Source: Sipunculus nudus (lineage: Eukaryota; Annelida; Sipuncula; Golfingiida; Sipunculidae). From it: 64,000 nt of DNA. Location: positions 13,414,001 to 13,478,000 of the forward strand of contig CM049308.1 of assembly GCA_026874595.1 (NCBI GenBank), read 5' to 3'. Positions within the stretch are counted from its first letter, which is position 1. Every line of letters begins with the position of its first letter. Below are positions 1 to 24,079 of the stretch, one piece after another. The notes under the pieces are model-generated. The model searched no databases. It was not told the DNA's origin and saw only the letters and a list, made by a program, of their open reading frames with translations. The translations under genes were made by a program, and so were the position numbers.

Positions 1-108
1 TTTTCCAATCCAATTATCTTTCAAATTGAAAAAATTGTACACATTTGCAATATTAACTAATGTCCCAGTGCACAGGTGACGATGAGATGCTAAGGATCAA
101 TGACAGCC

Positions 109-128
109 GGGGGGGGGGGGGGGGGGGG
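109..128. repeat. Poly(G) tract
   Basis: About 20 uninterrupted or nearly uninterrupted G. A second G tract lies at about 400-417. The rest of 1-560 shows no gene. Confidence 0.8.
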
Positions 129-564
129 TGGGAAGAGATGGGATTAACAACACTTTTGCATAAACATTCAGGGCAAACAAAGCCTGATCTCCAATTCTGC
201 TGAGGCTCGAAAATAATGAACACATGTTTGTATTAGATCCTCATTTTTTTATTTTAAGTTTAATTTGTATACATTTCCAATATAACATATATTTCTGAAT
301 ATAAACGTTGATTCATAATTCTAAATTGCATCATCATAAATCTCAATCTTGTCATGTAACACCACATCATGCATACAAATGTATATTTATATATTCATGG
401 GGGGGGGGGGGGAGGGGGTGTGATATGAGAACAATTGTACACCTGTCACAGCAGGGGATCTCCCCCAGTGACTGAAACAAATCAGGAACCCTGGCATAGC
501 TGACTTCCAGTGACCTGGAGTGGCCTACCTGCATCTGGAACAAAGCAAGTGACTACAATAGACC

Positions 565-1981
565 CTCAAGATAAAATTCAATAACTATCCTAATTTTCAA
601 CCTTTTAGTTTCAAATTTCAGATTTAAACACATTAAATACTTATGTTTACATTCTGAAAAAATTAAATCAACAGTACTCACAGGGAAAAAATGTGCCATG
701 GTCAAAGTTGGGTAAAATTTCAGGTACTGATTTTATGTTTATGCTAATAACTTATAAAATTTACAAAATACAGATCTAATTTTGGGTATACAATTAAATC
801 TTAATTAAACAAAGTTATATACTTAAAAAAAATTCTCTAGCTTCAATAATTTTCATGAAACCTAAGTAAATATTTTTCCTGATTTTTTACAAAGTCAATT
901 TTGTTTGGGCACATAACTTAAAACAATTACGCAATACTGACATCATTTCTGGCATGTGCATAGCGAATGTATAGAAAAATATGTATATTATATATGATCA
1001 AAGTCAGATCAGTGGTTTTGATACTAGGCAGTCCTGAAGTGTAACAAAGGGTTTTTAATGAAAAAATGAAGTTTTTCATTAATATCTCGAAGGAATTAAG
1101 TTCTGGTGACCAAATTCTTGGCATGGTAGGGGATTTTGGAGACATCTTACTGTATGCCTAATTTAAGGAACTTAGAGCTGAAGCTGGGGAGCTGAGCTCT
1201 AGCAAACTGCATAACACTAGGTTGATGTAAACAATATGTGACATGGTGCTTGAAAACTTGAATAAAATCTACAGTTTTTGATCAACTGGTTTCAAATTTT
1301 AAATGTTAACAGTTGAAATGCTAACAAAAACATGCTTTGAAAATTAAATCCACAGCAGTTACAGGAAAAAAACGTGCCATGGTCAAAGTTGGGCAAAGTT
1401 TAAGGTACCAATTTTTTATTTTTGCTAATATTTTAAAAAATTTAAAAGATTTTGATCAAATTTTGGGTATACAATTTAATTTTGATTAATAAAAGTTATA
1501 TTACTGGAAAAAAAGTGCTTAGCTTTAACAAGTTTTGTGTTGAGTGATCAAATTTTTTTCCTGATTATTTACAAAATGCATTATGTTTGGGCCCATAACT
1601 TTTTTAAATTATATAATACAGACCCAATTTCTGGCATGTACATAGGAACCATATAGAGGATTATTTATGGTAAATATGAGGAAAAACAGATGAGTGGTTT
1701 TGATATTAGGCAGTCCTGAAGTGTGAAAATAGGATTTTAATAAAAAATTGAGGTTTTTCCTCAATTTCTCAAAGGAACGAAGTCGCAAAGACCCAGTTTT
1801 CGGCTTGGTAGGAGATCTTGGGGACATCTAACATTATGCTGAATTTTGGATTCCTAGGTCTTACGGTTTCAAAACGTGCCACATCTACGGACGGACGGAC
1901 GGACGGACGGACGGACAGACGGACGGACGACGGACAATGGACCACGACTATAGCTCAGATGACTTATAGTCAGCTGAGCTA
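565..1981 (-). repeat. Family A pearl-like element, two ~680-base units
   Basis: The segment gtgccatggtcaaagttggg recurs at about 693 and 1374, giving two units about 681 bases apart. The right side holds an ACGG run (about 1887-1935) and ends in a hairpin, agctcagatgacttatagtc..gctgagct. Read on the minus strand this is hairpin, GTCC run, then core. Minus-strand frames of 72 codons at 927-1145 and 1609-1827 are related to each other because the DNA is repeated, and are not supported as genes. Confidence 0.65.
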
Positions 1982-1985
1982 AAAA

Positions 1986-3875
1986 CCACAAGCCTATAAC
2001 TTAAAAAAAAAATAAATAAAAATATAGGTTCATGCTCTATATTATGAATACCAAAATAAAAAATAAAATGTGGGTCTCCCACACACCACATTATGGGTCA
2101 CATGACCAGAATTCATACAATTAAAGAGCTTTTTGTTAAATGATGCAGCCTGAATTACCTACACCTGTATTAAAACACCATGTTTGCCAGGTACACATAG
2201 AGACTACCACATATGCCAGAAGCAAAGCTTCATGTAACAATGTTAATAACAGGGCAACAGATTCCCAATTACTAAAGCCAAAGCAATTCCAGACTAATCA
2301 GCTATAGCAATCAGGCATTGCTAAAGAATGATTAACAGATGATAACAAGCAAATGATAAAATAAAATAAAGTATAGATGTGGATTCAATTTTGGTCAGTC
2401 TTTCATCAGCAAGCAGAACCTTTTGTGATCATCTAAATGGATAAAAGTAAATGGATTGTGATAGACTTGTTTTTGTACTAAGATGGCACTAAAATACCTA
2501 ATATTGGTAAAAGAAATATAAGACTCATGTGACAGCCTGAATTATTTAACCAATAAAAAAAAGGAACATTTGTGCAATAATAATATGGAAATCTACCATG
2601 CTGTAATATGAGGCAACACTTTGTCTTGCAAATTACTATATCTTGGGTAAAGCTTATTAATTAATGTCATGCTTTGTTCAGGGAAGAACTTTCATCAAGT
2701 ATCATACACACAAGAAGGTCATGATTTTTACAGGTGTGTCATGCAAGGGTTTTTCTACCAAAAAAATATATTTCATGAATCAAGCTCTCAGGAGGGTTTC
2801 ATGCTTTATGGTGGGAACCATTTTTGTTTTGGTGAAATCCATTATACATGCACTTGTTCCTACCTTGTCGGTTTCATTTTCTCTTTACAATCTGGATAAA
2901 TGTAAAGAAACATGACATTGTCACATTGAATAAACATAACCCAAATCTTGACTGTAAATTATCAAAGTATTAGCTGTGAATAACATATAAATGAATAAAT
3001 TGTCATTATTTCACATTCTAATTATCCAAACCAGAATATAAAATAAGGTAAACAATTATATCTTATTTATCTGTATAATTCTGATGAACAATAATTCTGT
3101 CCAGATCACTGAACTGAATGACCAGGAACTTATCAATGTCAAAATAAAGAAAATATTAATATAAAACAATTAAAATTGAAAATTAAATTTTGAGGTATTC
3201 ATTGCTTCAACTGAATATAGCAACTAAAAATGTAGAAAAATAAACAATTTGTGAATAGGGAGGTAAAACCTGATTTATTGTATACTTCAGAAAGAAGAGG
3301 GTAATGCATTCAAATGATGATATCAGTGGTGAAAAGGAAATACATCTAGCCTTTGAGCAAAGGTGCTCATGCAAATAAACCTGGAGTGCAACAGGAACAT
3401 TATGTAATAACCAAGATAAAAGAGACCTGTAATTTGGTGGTGTAGTCTCTTGGTTAGCTGGAGATAAGACAAAGATCAGAGGTTAACTTGTGGCTATTCT
3501 ATTCCTTAATATATTTACATCCTCAAGTACTGGTAATTCAAGTTATGCAATTACTAAGGTTAAACAATTAAAAACACAAATAAATCAGCTTTCAAGAAAA
3601 TTCCAATTATGTGAAAATGCATTTCCAGAGAAACAATAGATTCCTACAACATGGTTTTAACTATTTTCAAAATTGTTTATTTAAATTAACATTTAACAGT
3701 TATTTTGCCTCAGCTATCAACTATGAATACAAATATGAATACTACAAATGAAAAGTTAATGATGAATTTTTATTCTAGTAACATTTCATCATATCTGCAA
3801 CTGCATTTAATGTGACTGGATTGAAATATTTTGTCTTTCAATGGTGTGTACTGTGTAACACAGTCTATCAGTATT
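1986..3875. other. Intergenic, no gene seen
   Basis: AT-rich unique sequence. The overlapping 76-83-codon frames at 2664-2915 have no recognisable domain, splice context or codon signal. Confidence 0.6.
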
Positions 3876-3879
3876 TTAG

Positions 3880-4028
3880 GGTAGGCCTTTTACAGAGCGC
3901 TCCCCTGGGTTCACACCTGGCATTGCTCTGATCCACACTAAACACTTATATATAAATACATATATATATAATAATATATAAATAAATATACATATATAAA
4001 TATATATATACTTATACCAGTATGTATG

Positions 4029-4077
<49 letters not shown>

Positions 4078-4215
4078 CCTACCCTTTTACCGAGCGCTCC
4101 CCTGGGTTCACACCTGGCATTGCTCTGACCCACACTAAACACTTATATATAAATACATGTATATAATAATATATAAATAAATATACATTTATAAATATAT
4201 ATATACTTATACCAG

Positions 4216-4270
<55 letters not shown>
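3880..4270. repeat. 197-base tandem duplication ending in (TA)n runs
   Basis: The block gagcgctcccctgggttcac starts at 3895 and again at 4092. Each copy is followed by the same acttatatataaataca segment and a pure TA run (about 4032-4072 and 4220-4268). Frames on the minus strand here encode only Tyr-Ile runs. Confidence 0.8.
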
Positions 4271-4276
<6 letters not shown>

Positions 4277-4325
4277 TTATCAATAAAATACTGAACACTT
4301 ATATATAATATAATATAACTGTATA

Positions 4326-5251
4326 CAGTCAAACCTTTCTAATGCGACCACCCAAGGGACTGGGCACAACAAGTCACAATAGACAGGTGGTCATATCAGA
4401 CAGGTTCTGAAAATTTAGGAACAGCACAAACTTAGATGACATGTATGACAAACTAGTTTAAATCACTCTGTTTTGATTAATTTCTGTAAATGTTCACAGA
4501 ATGACAGACCAGATTATGACTGTCAGAAATCTGTGGCAGAGGCCAGATTCATAGCCACGAAGCAGCTGCTTATTTCTAAAGTCTAGACACTCTTGTGGAA
4601 CATTTTTAATTATTATGTGCTTTCTAGCCTTTAAACCCCACATCATAAAAAACTACTTTGTCAGCTACAAACCCCCATATGACCAACTCAAAATTGTTTG
4701 TTGACGTCACTCACTGGTTACTTACATCACTTGCTTTATAGGTACATCATAGATTATCCACTCTTTGTGTTTAAGCCTTTCATGTAATGCACTGAACAAA
4801 TCAAAGACAAACCACGGGGGGCACAGATCCAAGATCAACTTCAGGGGGGGAGGGGAGGGGGTGACCTCCATTCAGGTGGATTAACAGGTGATGCCATGTC
4901 ATGTGTGGTCTTCGGTGGGTCCTCCCAAACCACCAGCCTATGCTCCATACACCAGTAAAAAAAATAGAGAGCAGTTCAAATGACCACAACTTCACGCATT
5001 GTTTATCAACCAACCAGTCAGTGCTGGTCAGTTAGTAGCAGGACGAGTGCCCACATTAGGCAGGTCAACTGATTAGTTATATATCACTTTGGTCAGGAAA
5101 AAATGCCCATAATCTGTAATAGCCAGGTGGTCGTATTTAACAGGTTTTGTCTATAGTTAATAAAATGGAATTTCGAAAGGGACTCATATCCAATGGTCGT
5201 AATACCCAGTTGCTCGCATTTCACAGGTGGTCGCTCAGACATGTTGGACTG
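4326..5251. mobile_element. TA-flanked inverted-repeat transposon (pogo/mariner-like, non-autonomous)
   Basis: Left end CAGTCAAACCTTTCTAATGC continues to GACCACC. The right end is its imperfect inverse (ggtggtcgctcagacatgtt then ggactg). Both sides are flanked by TA (4324-4325 and 5252-5253). Internal copies of aggtggtcgt-like strings add subterminal repeats. No transposase frame is seen, so it is a deletion derivative or MITE. TA target sites and CAGT ends are known for the Tc1/mariner/pogo group. Confidence 0.65.
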
Positions 5252-5862
5252 TACATACATATATACAAGAGAGAGAGAGAGCCGGAATGAGAGGGTAAGC
5301 TAACAGATACTAATTCATGGTCTGTACAAATACAATGTTGATAACTGAATATGATTTTTTAGTAATGAATGTGGTTAAAAACAACAGGTGTCATGTGCCT
5401 GATGGTAGTGCTCCGCAAAAAGTCTCTAGTGCTTGGCAGCCCAATAAAAGTCAGAACACTCCCTGTTGTAAGAGCAGGGAAGCATTCAGTAAAAAGTCAA
5501 AGAGTGCCTGGTAGCCCCATGTGGCTCAGAGGAATGTTAGGTGTGAAGCACTAACACTTGGTAAAAAGGGAGCACTTGGTAAAAAGTCCAACCAGTGTTT
5601 TACCATATGAAGTGGCTATACTGCCTGCAGGGGAAATTGCCTTGCAGGCATTCTAGCCCACAGGCTAAACTGCCGGCAAATGAATGTTTTCAGTGTGATA
5701 CTCAGTCATGTCCATTATTATTTTGATAATGAGCTGACAATACAGTGCTGACTTACCAAATTAGATATTTTGCTGGTCTATATGTAAAAAATATGTTGAG
5801 TAGGTATTAAAAGAGCACATTTTGTGATATTGACAGGGTAGTTTTATAGATTTTTTTTAATA

Positions 5863-7723
5863 ACAAGTGACCCATGGGTCATGACGCTCAGCCGACTGAC
5901 ATGTTGACAATATGTCCTTGCATAGGGAACTAATTAAGATAATGGAAGTGGCATCATCATGATCATTCATGCAAGTAAGCTTAAGTTCATTAAGACGCAT
6001 AAGCACACAAAATTTTAGTACAATCCATTCACCAATTCCTGGGGAATCTCGCAATGTGTGTGTATTTTGCATTATTTCTGAAGTCCTCAAACATGTCGCA
6101 TAAATTGGAAAATATGAGTTATAGACACCTATAATTTCAAGTTTGCAAGGAGATTTATAATGGACCTCCCTGGATGTAAAATAAGAAGATTCTAGGTTCA
6201 ATGGTTAGGATTTGTGGACTGCTTTTGTTTAAAACTTATAATTGTTTTGAGGGCATTTTTGAGCGCAATAGCTCAAAGGTATGGGTAATAGAGACCTAAT
6301 TCAAGTTTCCTTGGAGACTTTTCATGGACCTTCAAGGATGTCAAGTTGAAAGATTCTAAGTCCAATCAATATGATTTGTGCCCTGTTAACAGATGACTGC
6401 ATCTTTAAAGGTCTCATGATCAATATCCATGCAAAGAATCATGGTGATCAAGGCATTAGTTATTCAAATACTTGAGCTTTAGTATGAAATTTTCCATTAT
6501 TCTGGGGGGTACTTCGAAGCCTCATAGCTGGGTGAATATGGGTAACAGCAACCTAATTTCTGGTTTCCAAGGAGATTTTCTATGGACCTCTCTGGATGTC
6601 AAGTAAGAAGATTCTAGGTCCAGCGGTTACAATATGTGCCCTGTTAACAGATGACCGCATCTTTAAAGGTCTCAAAAATAAAGAAAAAATCATAGAAAAA
6701 TAAAAAAAATAAAGATGGCGCTACCTGTCTGCAGAAACTGATGAAACTCTCCATGATCAATATCCATGCAAAGAATCATGCTGATCAAACGTTAGTTGTT
6801 CAGATACTTGAGCTTTTCTATGAAATTTGCCATTATTCGGGGGTGGGGGGGTACTTCGGAGCGCCATAGCTCAAAGTATATGGGTAACAGAGACTCAATT
6901 TCGGGTTTCCAAGGAGATTTTTCATGGACCTCTCTGGATGTCAAGTAAGAAGATTCTAGGTCCAGCGGTTACAATATGTGCCCTGTTAACAGATGACCGC
7001 ATCTTTAAAGGTCTCAAAAATAAAGAAAAAATCATAGAAAAATAAAAAAAATAAAGATGGCGCTACCTGTCTGCAGAAACTGATGAAACTCTCCATGATC
7101 AATATCCATGCAAAGAATCATGCTGATCAAACGTTAGTTGTTCAGATACTTGAGCTTTTCTATGAAATTTGCCATTATTCGGGGGTGGGGGGGGGGGGTA
7201 CTTCGGAGCGCCATAGCTCGAAGTATATGGGTAACAGAGACTCAATTTCGGGTTTCCAAGGAGATTTTTCATGGACCTCATTGGATGTCAAGTAAAAGGG
7301 TTCTAGGTCCAGTGGTAACGATTTGTGCCCTGTTAACAGATAACCACATCTTTAAAGGTCTCAAAAATAGAGAAAAAAAATTGTAAAAAATGGAAAAAGT
7401 ACAGGTGGTGCAACCAGTCTGCAGAAACTGATGAAACACTCCATGATCAATATCCATGCAAAGAATCATGGTGATCAAGGCATTAGTTATTCAAATACTT
7501 GAGCTTTAGTATGAAATTTTCCATTATTCTGGGGGGGTACTTCGGAGCCTCATAGCTGGGTGAATATGGGTAACAGCGACCTAATTTCAGGTTTCCTAGG
7601 AGATTTTCCATGGACCTCTCTGGATATCAAGTAAGAAGATTTGTGCCCTGTTAACGGACAGACGGTCGGACGACGGACAAAGAGTGATTGCTAAAGCTCA
7701 GATGACTGTAAGTCATCTGAGCT
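5863..7723 (-). repeat. Family B pearl-like element with ~340-base tandem core
   Basis: Reading the minus strand, it opens with a hairpin (agctcagatgactta..tctgagct, ending at 7723), then a GTCC-like run, then about five ~340-base units (caatatccat at 6421, 6758, 7100 and 7448), and ends in the palindrome TGACCCATGGGTCA (5868-5881) plus CTTGT. Units 6717-7058 and 7059-7400 are nearly identical. Confidence 0.7.
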
Positions 7724-8497
7724 AAAAATTGTTATACTTAAAGGTTAGTTTAAAGATTTTGTGATAAAAATATACCAGAAATGTGAATAAGTGTGTGTTG
7801 AGACAAATTGCAAATATAGTAAGCTTGCAAATTATATCAACAGAGGCCACTGTTTATATACAGAAAATTTAATTCATATCACAATAAAAGAAATATATTA
7901 ACAAAGGATATGCAGATTCTTTGAATAAAGATAATCAAGTGTGAGGCATTACAACTGTTTATACACTAGTGTGCTTAAGAGAAAAAAAAATAATTAGTGT
8001 GTGAAAACAAACAACAGAGGAGATGTCAGATAAATGGTCCAAGGATCAGCATATTACTTGATCAAAGGTAATCAAACAATCTTACACCACTTCCAAGACT
8101 GTTGAGTGTAATGTGTTGTGAGATGATGCAAGAAATATCCATACAAAATGATAATTTTTACATATAGACAAGAAAATTATCTATTTTGGTAAGCTAGCAC
8201 TATATTGTAAGCTCTTTAACACGGTCAAAATAATAATATATCACACTGAATGTATCACACTAAAATAGAACATACATTGATTCATTTGAATGTAGCTTAG
8301 ATTGTGGGCTAGACTGCCAGCAAGGTAGATTTCCCTGCCTTCAATTTAGCCTGTACATTAAACTGCTTGCCGGGTGATGTTGGTAAAGCTGCCCCAAGAT
8401 TAAAGACATATTAAATATATTACAACTTGCGACTCTTATCATTGGTGTATAGTGTAGAACAAGAAATTGTCAAAAAAATTAACCATATGTTTGGTCA
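7724..8497. other. Intergenic with a short shared element
   Basis: AT-rich. The piece gtgggctagactgccagcaa (about 8307) is an imperfect inverse of sequence near 5640-5690 (gcaggcattctagcccacag), so a short repeat family is present. No gene is seen. Confidence 0.45.
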
Positions 8498-8677
8498 TTA
8501 TGCATCCAAACTAGTTCCATAATAAACGGCATCACTGCAAAGCAAGTGCCAAGTAGCTTGTTGAACATCTGATCTACAATATGTTACCGTTAGAAACTGC
8601 TGTTCAGAGAAGCCAGTAACTGCTGTCACAGAAAACACAAAGTTTACAAACCTTGCGTGAAACTTCAATCCAGACAT
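8498..8677 (-). CDS. Candidate divergent small ORF or first exon
   Basis: On the minus strand an ATG at 8677 opens a 59-codon frame starting MSGLKFHARFVNFVFSVTAV and ending TAA at 8498-8500. It may instead be a first exon MSGLKFHA ending at a possible donor (AAG|gtttgt, near 8653). It faces away from PSMA6 across the CpG-richer stretch, which would fit a bidirectional promoter. No family is recognised, and an open frame of this length can occur by chance. Confidence 0.2.
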   Translation of the reverse strand: MSGLKFHARFVNFVFSVTAVTGFSEQQFLTVTYCRSDVQQATWHLLCSDAVYYGTSLDA

Positions 8678-8689
8678 AATCTCCTATAC

Positions 8690-20105
<11,416 letters not shown>

Positions 20106-20580
20106 GGACCCGTACCTGTGTAGGATGGCAGGGGATCCCTCAAAGACTCTTTATCAATTCCATACAGGTTGAACATGTTGGTGTTAATGCTTAAAGATAG
20201 AAACGTACAGATATACTGAAGACAAACACAAAATATTTCTCTCAAGTCCATCATGCTTTGAGTCAGAATTTAAGAGTAAAACTTGCAAATTATAAACATG
20301 TGATGGGGATATCTGTCATTATGACTGGCTTCCTGTGTTAAGTATAATTATATATAATTTAACAAAATATATATATTGATAAACCTTGAAAATATGTAAA
20401 GTTAAGTAAATGTGTTGACATACATCTTGTAAGAGATACAAGCTTACACAAGTGCTTCAGACACCACTCGGCATGACGATTCAGGTCTCCATTGTCATTT
20501 CACAAAGGAAAGTAGTGGAGATTGTCAGTCTTTTGTAACCAAATTCATGTATGAATAAAAAGTGTCCACCTTCACTCTTG
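20106..20580 (+). other. PSMA6: PSMA6 3' UTR
   Basis: Unique AT-rich sequence between the stop codon and the poly(A) signal at 20554. A GT-rich stretch (tgtgtgtatgtatatg) follows from about 20590 and fits a downstream cleavage element. The exact cleavage site is inferred. Confidence 0.75.
20554..20559 (+). terminator. Poly(A) signal AATAAA of PSMA6
   Basis: Canonical AATAAA 449 bases after the stop codon, with a GT-rich element about 30-45 bases further on. Other AATAAA strings occur in this AT-rich DNA, but this one has the best surroundings. Confidence 0.7.
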
Positions 20581-20612
20581 TGTTTTCACTGTGTGTATGT
20601 ATATGCTGTAAT

Positions 20613-21570
20613 TAGGGCCCCACCTTGTAAGGCGGGTGCCCTATAGTAATCGTCCTGTCTGTCTGTCTGTCCTACTGTCTGTCCGTCCGCTGTCTGTCTC
20701 TCTGTCCGTCCACAAATTCTTTTCCGGATGATAACTCCAGTTAGGATTGACAGATTGAGTTCAAACCTGAATTATATATTAACCATCAATTATGGAAGAT
20801 CCCTATCGATTTTGGGGTCTGGAGGTCAAAGGTCAAAAAAGTTATTCACAGTTTGGTGTTTAATTTTAGGTCCTCTTTCATCAGGGCAGAAATCATAATT
20901 GTAACCATAATTGTTTGTTCCACCTTAACAGTAGGACAGGTCCTAATGTCAACAGCAACGAGGCATGATATATGGTATTAGTCAGCCATTTTTCTGTAAG
21001 TTATGCGGTAAAAACCATTACTGAACACCTAGTAAGGTTGCACTGTCTTGGCAAATATGCAGGCAAAAGGACACACATTGTTAACACAATAACTTGTAAA
21101 AAGTATTTCATATAAGGTCCCCAGACTCATGGCAGTGATGGACCTTTTGATGAACTACATCATGTTTGAAGATGGGTGACCTTGATGGATTTTCAAGGTC
21201 ACAGACGTGATAATGCTAAATGATGTTAACCAAATAGCTCGCAAACAATTTGACTAACAGTAACACTCACTGAACTTGCACCAATAATGTTTGTTATGAA
21301 GGGCTAGGTCAGGTTGGAAGATGGATGACCTTAACAGAGGCTATAATTTTCAAATGATGTTAATGCAATAACCAACTGAGAATTTAATGAACATCCAAAT
21401 TTGTTTCTGCATAATAAATCCCCTAACATATGATGGATAGGATTCAAACATAAGATGTATCACCTATGGCCTAAGGGAGAAGCTTATTGATATTTGGGTC
21501 AGAAGGAAAAAAAAAGTAATACACAGTTTGGTGTTCAGTTGCTGGTGTCTCCTTCAGCAGGCCAGAAATG
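20613..21570 (+). repeat. Family H pearl-like element just after PSMA6
   Basis: Opens with the hairpin-like agggccccaccttgtaaggc then gggtgccctatag, followed by a (TGTC)n/(GTCC)n run. The block acacagtttggtgtt recurs near 20853 and 21521. The right boundary is approximate. Confidence 0.55.
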
Positions 21571-22080
21571 GGTGAATCTTTTTCGAGTCACTTCTGTACA
21601 GCGGCATTACATTTTCACAGCATATTTTGTACAGACAATTTGAAGATTCCCCAGAAAAGGATACACTGGCCCGATGCACCCCAGTGGCTCTCATTTAGAC
21701 CATGTTTGGACAAATCTATCTCCACTTCCAACATCTCAAGGAATTTGGACCTATTATAATGACCATCAACAAATTTACATTAATATTCATATGTAGCCAT
21801 TCTACACATCACAGAGCATCTGTAGACCCAAGCCCAAGAACAGCTGAATCTCAGTTCAAGAGAATGACCATTTTATCACTGCTAACCAACAGCTGACTCT
21901 CTCTAATACTACAAGGTTCATGTACAGACTCAAGCCTCACATATAATAAGGCCAATTCAACATACAAATACTGGAAAAATATTTGATACAGCCTAGCCAA
22001 GACTTCAACCAAGAATAATTTGCACAGGTAATACAGAAATACAGAAACTAAAAATGCATGCAGATCTTTTATATCATTGT

Positions 22081-22805
22081 ATCCGCCAAAACGAAGTTTT
22101 GCGGATACTATGTTTTTGACCGGGTTCTGCAGCCGCCGCCGCTTTCGTTTCCGGAGAACTCTGAGACTACTGGGCAGATTTTTCTGAAACTTACACCAAT
22201 TATCGGGTCACATGTGAACTGGTGCCTAACCAATTGGCCTCGACCTCTGACCTTTCTTCTCTGCCCAGTGTCTGTTTGTGCGTCTGTTTCCACACATAAA
22301 CCCACATATCTTGGGAACAGTTTGACCAATCGTATACATCCAGCATAGCTTTCTTGATTTTATGACAGATGGCGACACCTACATTCATGTTCACGCTGTA
22401 GACATCCATGCTTATATCTCCGGACTCGTTCGACCAATCTGGAAAAAATTTTTACACAAATGTAGCCCTTGGATAGCTATATAACAATACACAAAAAGGA
22501 TGGTTACACCTGCAGCCATTTTTGCACAGTGTCCATCTGTTTGTATGCTGTGGGATAAAATCACTCATATCTCTGCAGTGGTTTGACTTTTCCACGGAAA
22601 TTTTGCATGTGTATACATCTTGCATAGTTTCTCGTTCAAATAACAGGTGGCGCCACCCACAATCATGTTTATGTGGCAGACATCCATTCTAATATGTAAC
22701 ACATAACTCTATTTCCCCTTGCCACTCAATCCATGCCTCACTTCACCCGTCCTACTCTGATTTTGGCGGATACACGTAGTCACTTGTCAACTACCCGTAT
22801 TCTAG
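22081..22805 (+). mobile_element. Family C element, hairpin start and CTAG end
   Basis: Starts with the hairpin ATCCGCC-AAAAC-gaa-GTTTT-GCGGAT and ends GTAGT-cacttgtca-ACTAC-ccgtatt-CTAG, a small hairpin seven bases before a terminal CTAG. It is 725 bases. Open frames here (22058-22348 +, 22108-22329 -) lie within the element and show no recognised domain. Confidence 0.6.
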
Positions 22806-22873
22806 ATATTTTGATAGCTTTGAACATTCTTCACTTTACCATATATTTTGTTCCAGTTTATACATGTCAGCTG

Positions 22874-23067
22874 TTCTTTACAGGTTCTTTAATTTACAAA
22901 TATCACTCTTTCAGCCCATGCTACCAAAGTACACCAAATTCACAGTACTTCAATTTATAATGACTGCATCTTCTTTACAGGTTCTTTAATTTACAAATAT
23001 CACTCTTTCAGCCCATGCTTCCAAAGTACACCAAATTCACAGTACTTCAATTTATAATGACTGCATC
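22874..23067 (+). repeat. 97-base direct tandem duplication
   Basis: The block ttctttacaggttctttaat begins at 22874 and again at 22971. The two copies differ at only one or two positions, so the duplication is recent. Confidence 0.85.
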
Positions 23068-23329
23068 TTTTGCGGGGCCCTTACTGACCTGTCAGTTTTC
23101 TAGTTTGATTTACAGTTGCTGGTTTAAATTTTCAAGATTTTCACTTTTTTATGTTATCGTTAGATTTCAATTTTCACAATCTTACCATACTGTAACTCAC
23201 ACAAAGTACATCAATTATTATGTGAATTAATTAATATGCAGATTCTAACAATTTTAAAAGGGACAGCCAAGTAGACTTCTGAAGAATGGAAATTCTTTTT
23301 CATTATTAGATAATTTAAAAGCTGTGATG

Positions 23330-23850
23330 TAATTTATAATATCACACTTTGATTTGCTTTGGACGAAAATTGTTCATATCTCAGGAGTGGTTAAAGGTAA
23401 TGGTCTGAAATCTGGCATCTCCATCGGTCTTGGAAATTTTTTTTCTCATAAACCAGACAGGTGGCACCACCTACATACCTGATTCCATAGAATAAATTAA
23501 TACTCTTTTCTTAGGAGTGGTGTATGGTATTGGCCTGAAAAGGTGCTTGTCCATAGATTGTTTACTCCTCCATCTTGTACTCAAGACTGATGGCACCATC
23601 TGCCATTGTTTTCACATGGTGTCCATCCATACATTTGCTTTGGCTTGTCAATCTGTCTTATAGAGTTTTCTCATTAACCAGACAGGTGGCACTAGGTGTT
23701 TTTGTTGAATAAATTAATGCCCTTTTCTCAGAGTTTTAGTGGACTTTATTCAAGAGTGATGTGACATACCACTCAATCCATCCCTCGCTTCACCTGTACA
23801 ACTCTTGACTTCAGCGGATACACGTCGCTTGTCTACTACCTATTTTCTGT
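23330..23850 (+). repeat. Partial family C-like element
   Basis: Degenerate C-type phrases (caggtggcaccacctac, ctcaatccatccctcgcttc) end in cagcggatacacgtcgcttg. The start is not definable and the terminal CTAG is lost. Confidence 0.45.
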
Positions 23851-24079
23851 TAGTAGTTCAGTTTGCGCAGTAATATATAATAAGTGACAAATATTTTTTC
23901 TGTTGGACTCAAGACGGACTCAACCTGATTTCTTACCTCTGAGTCTGAGTACAAGTCTGAGTTCAGGACCTCCAAGTGTAAGTCCCTATAAAAAGTGGAC
24001 TTGACTTTAAGTCCTGACTCGAGTCCAACATCACTGCTATGCTGTGGTTTCTACCTGTGTGTCTCATCTGTCTGTCAGG

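Noticed and set aside
927-1827. Two related minus-strand 72-codon frames (MSPKSPTMPRIW and MSPRSPTKPKTG)
   Set aside because: They resemble each other because they lie at the same place in two copies of the family A repeat unit. No splice signals or known domain.
3876-4276. Minus-strand frames with long Tyr-Ile runs
   Set aside because: Translations of TA microsatellites within a 197-base duplication.
22058-22409. 96-codon + frame and overlapping minus frames
   Set aside because: Entirely within the family C element and related to the copy at 30.3-30.9 kb. No recognised domain.
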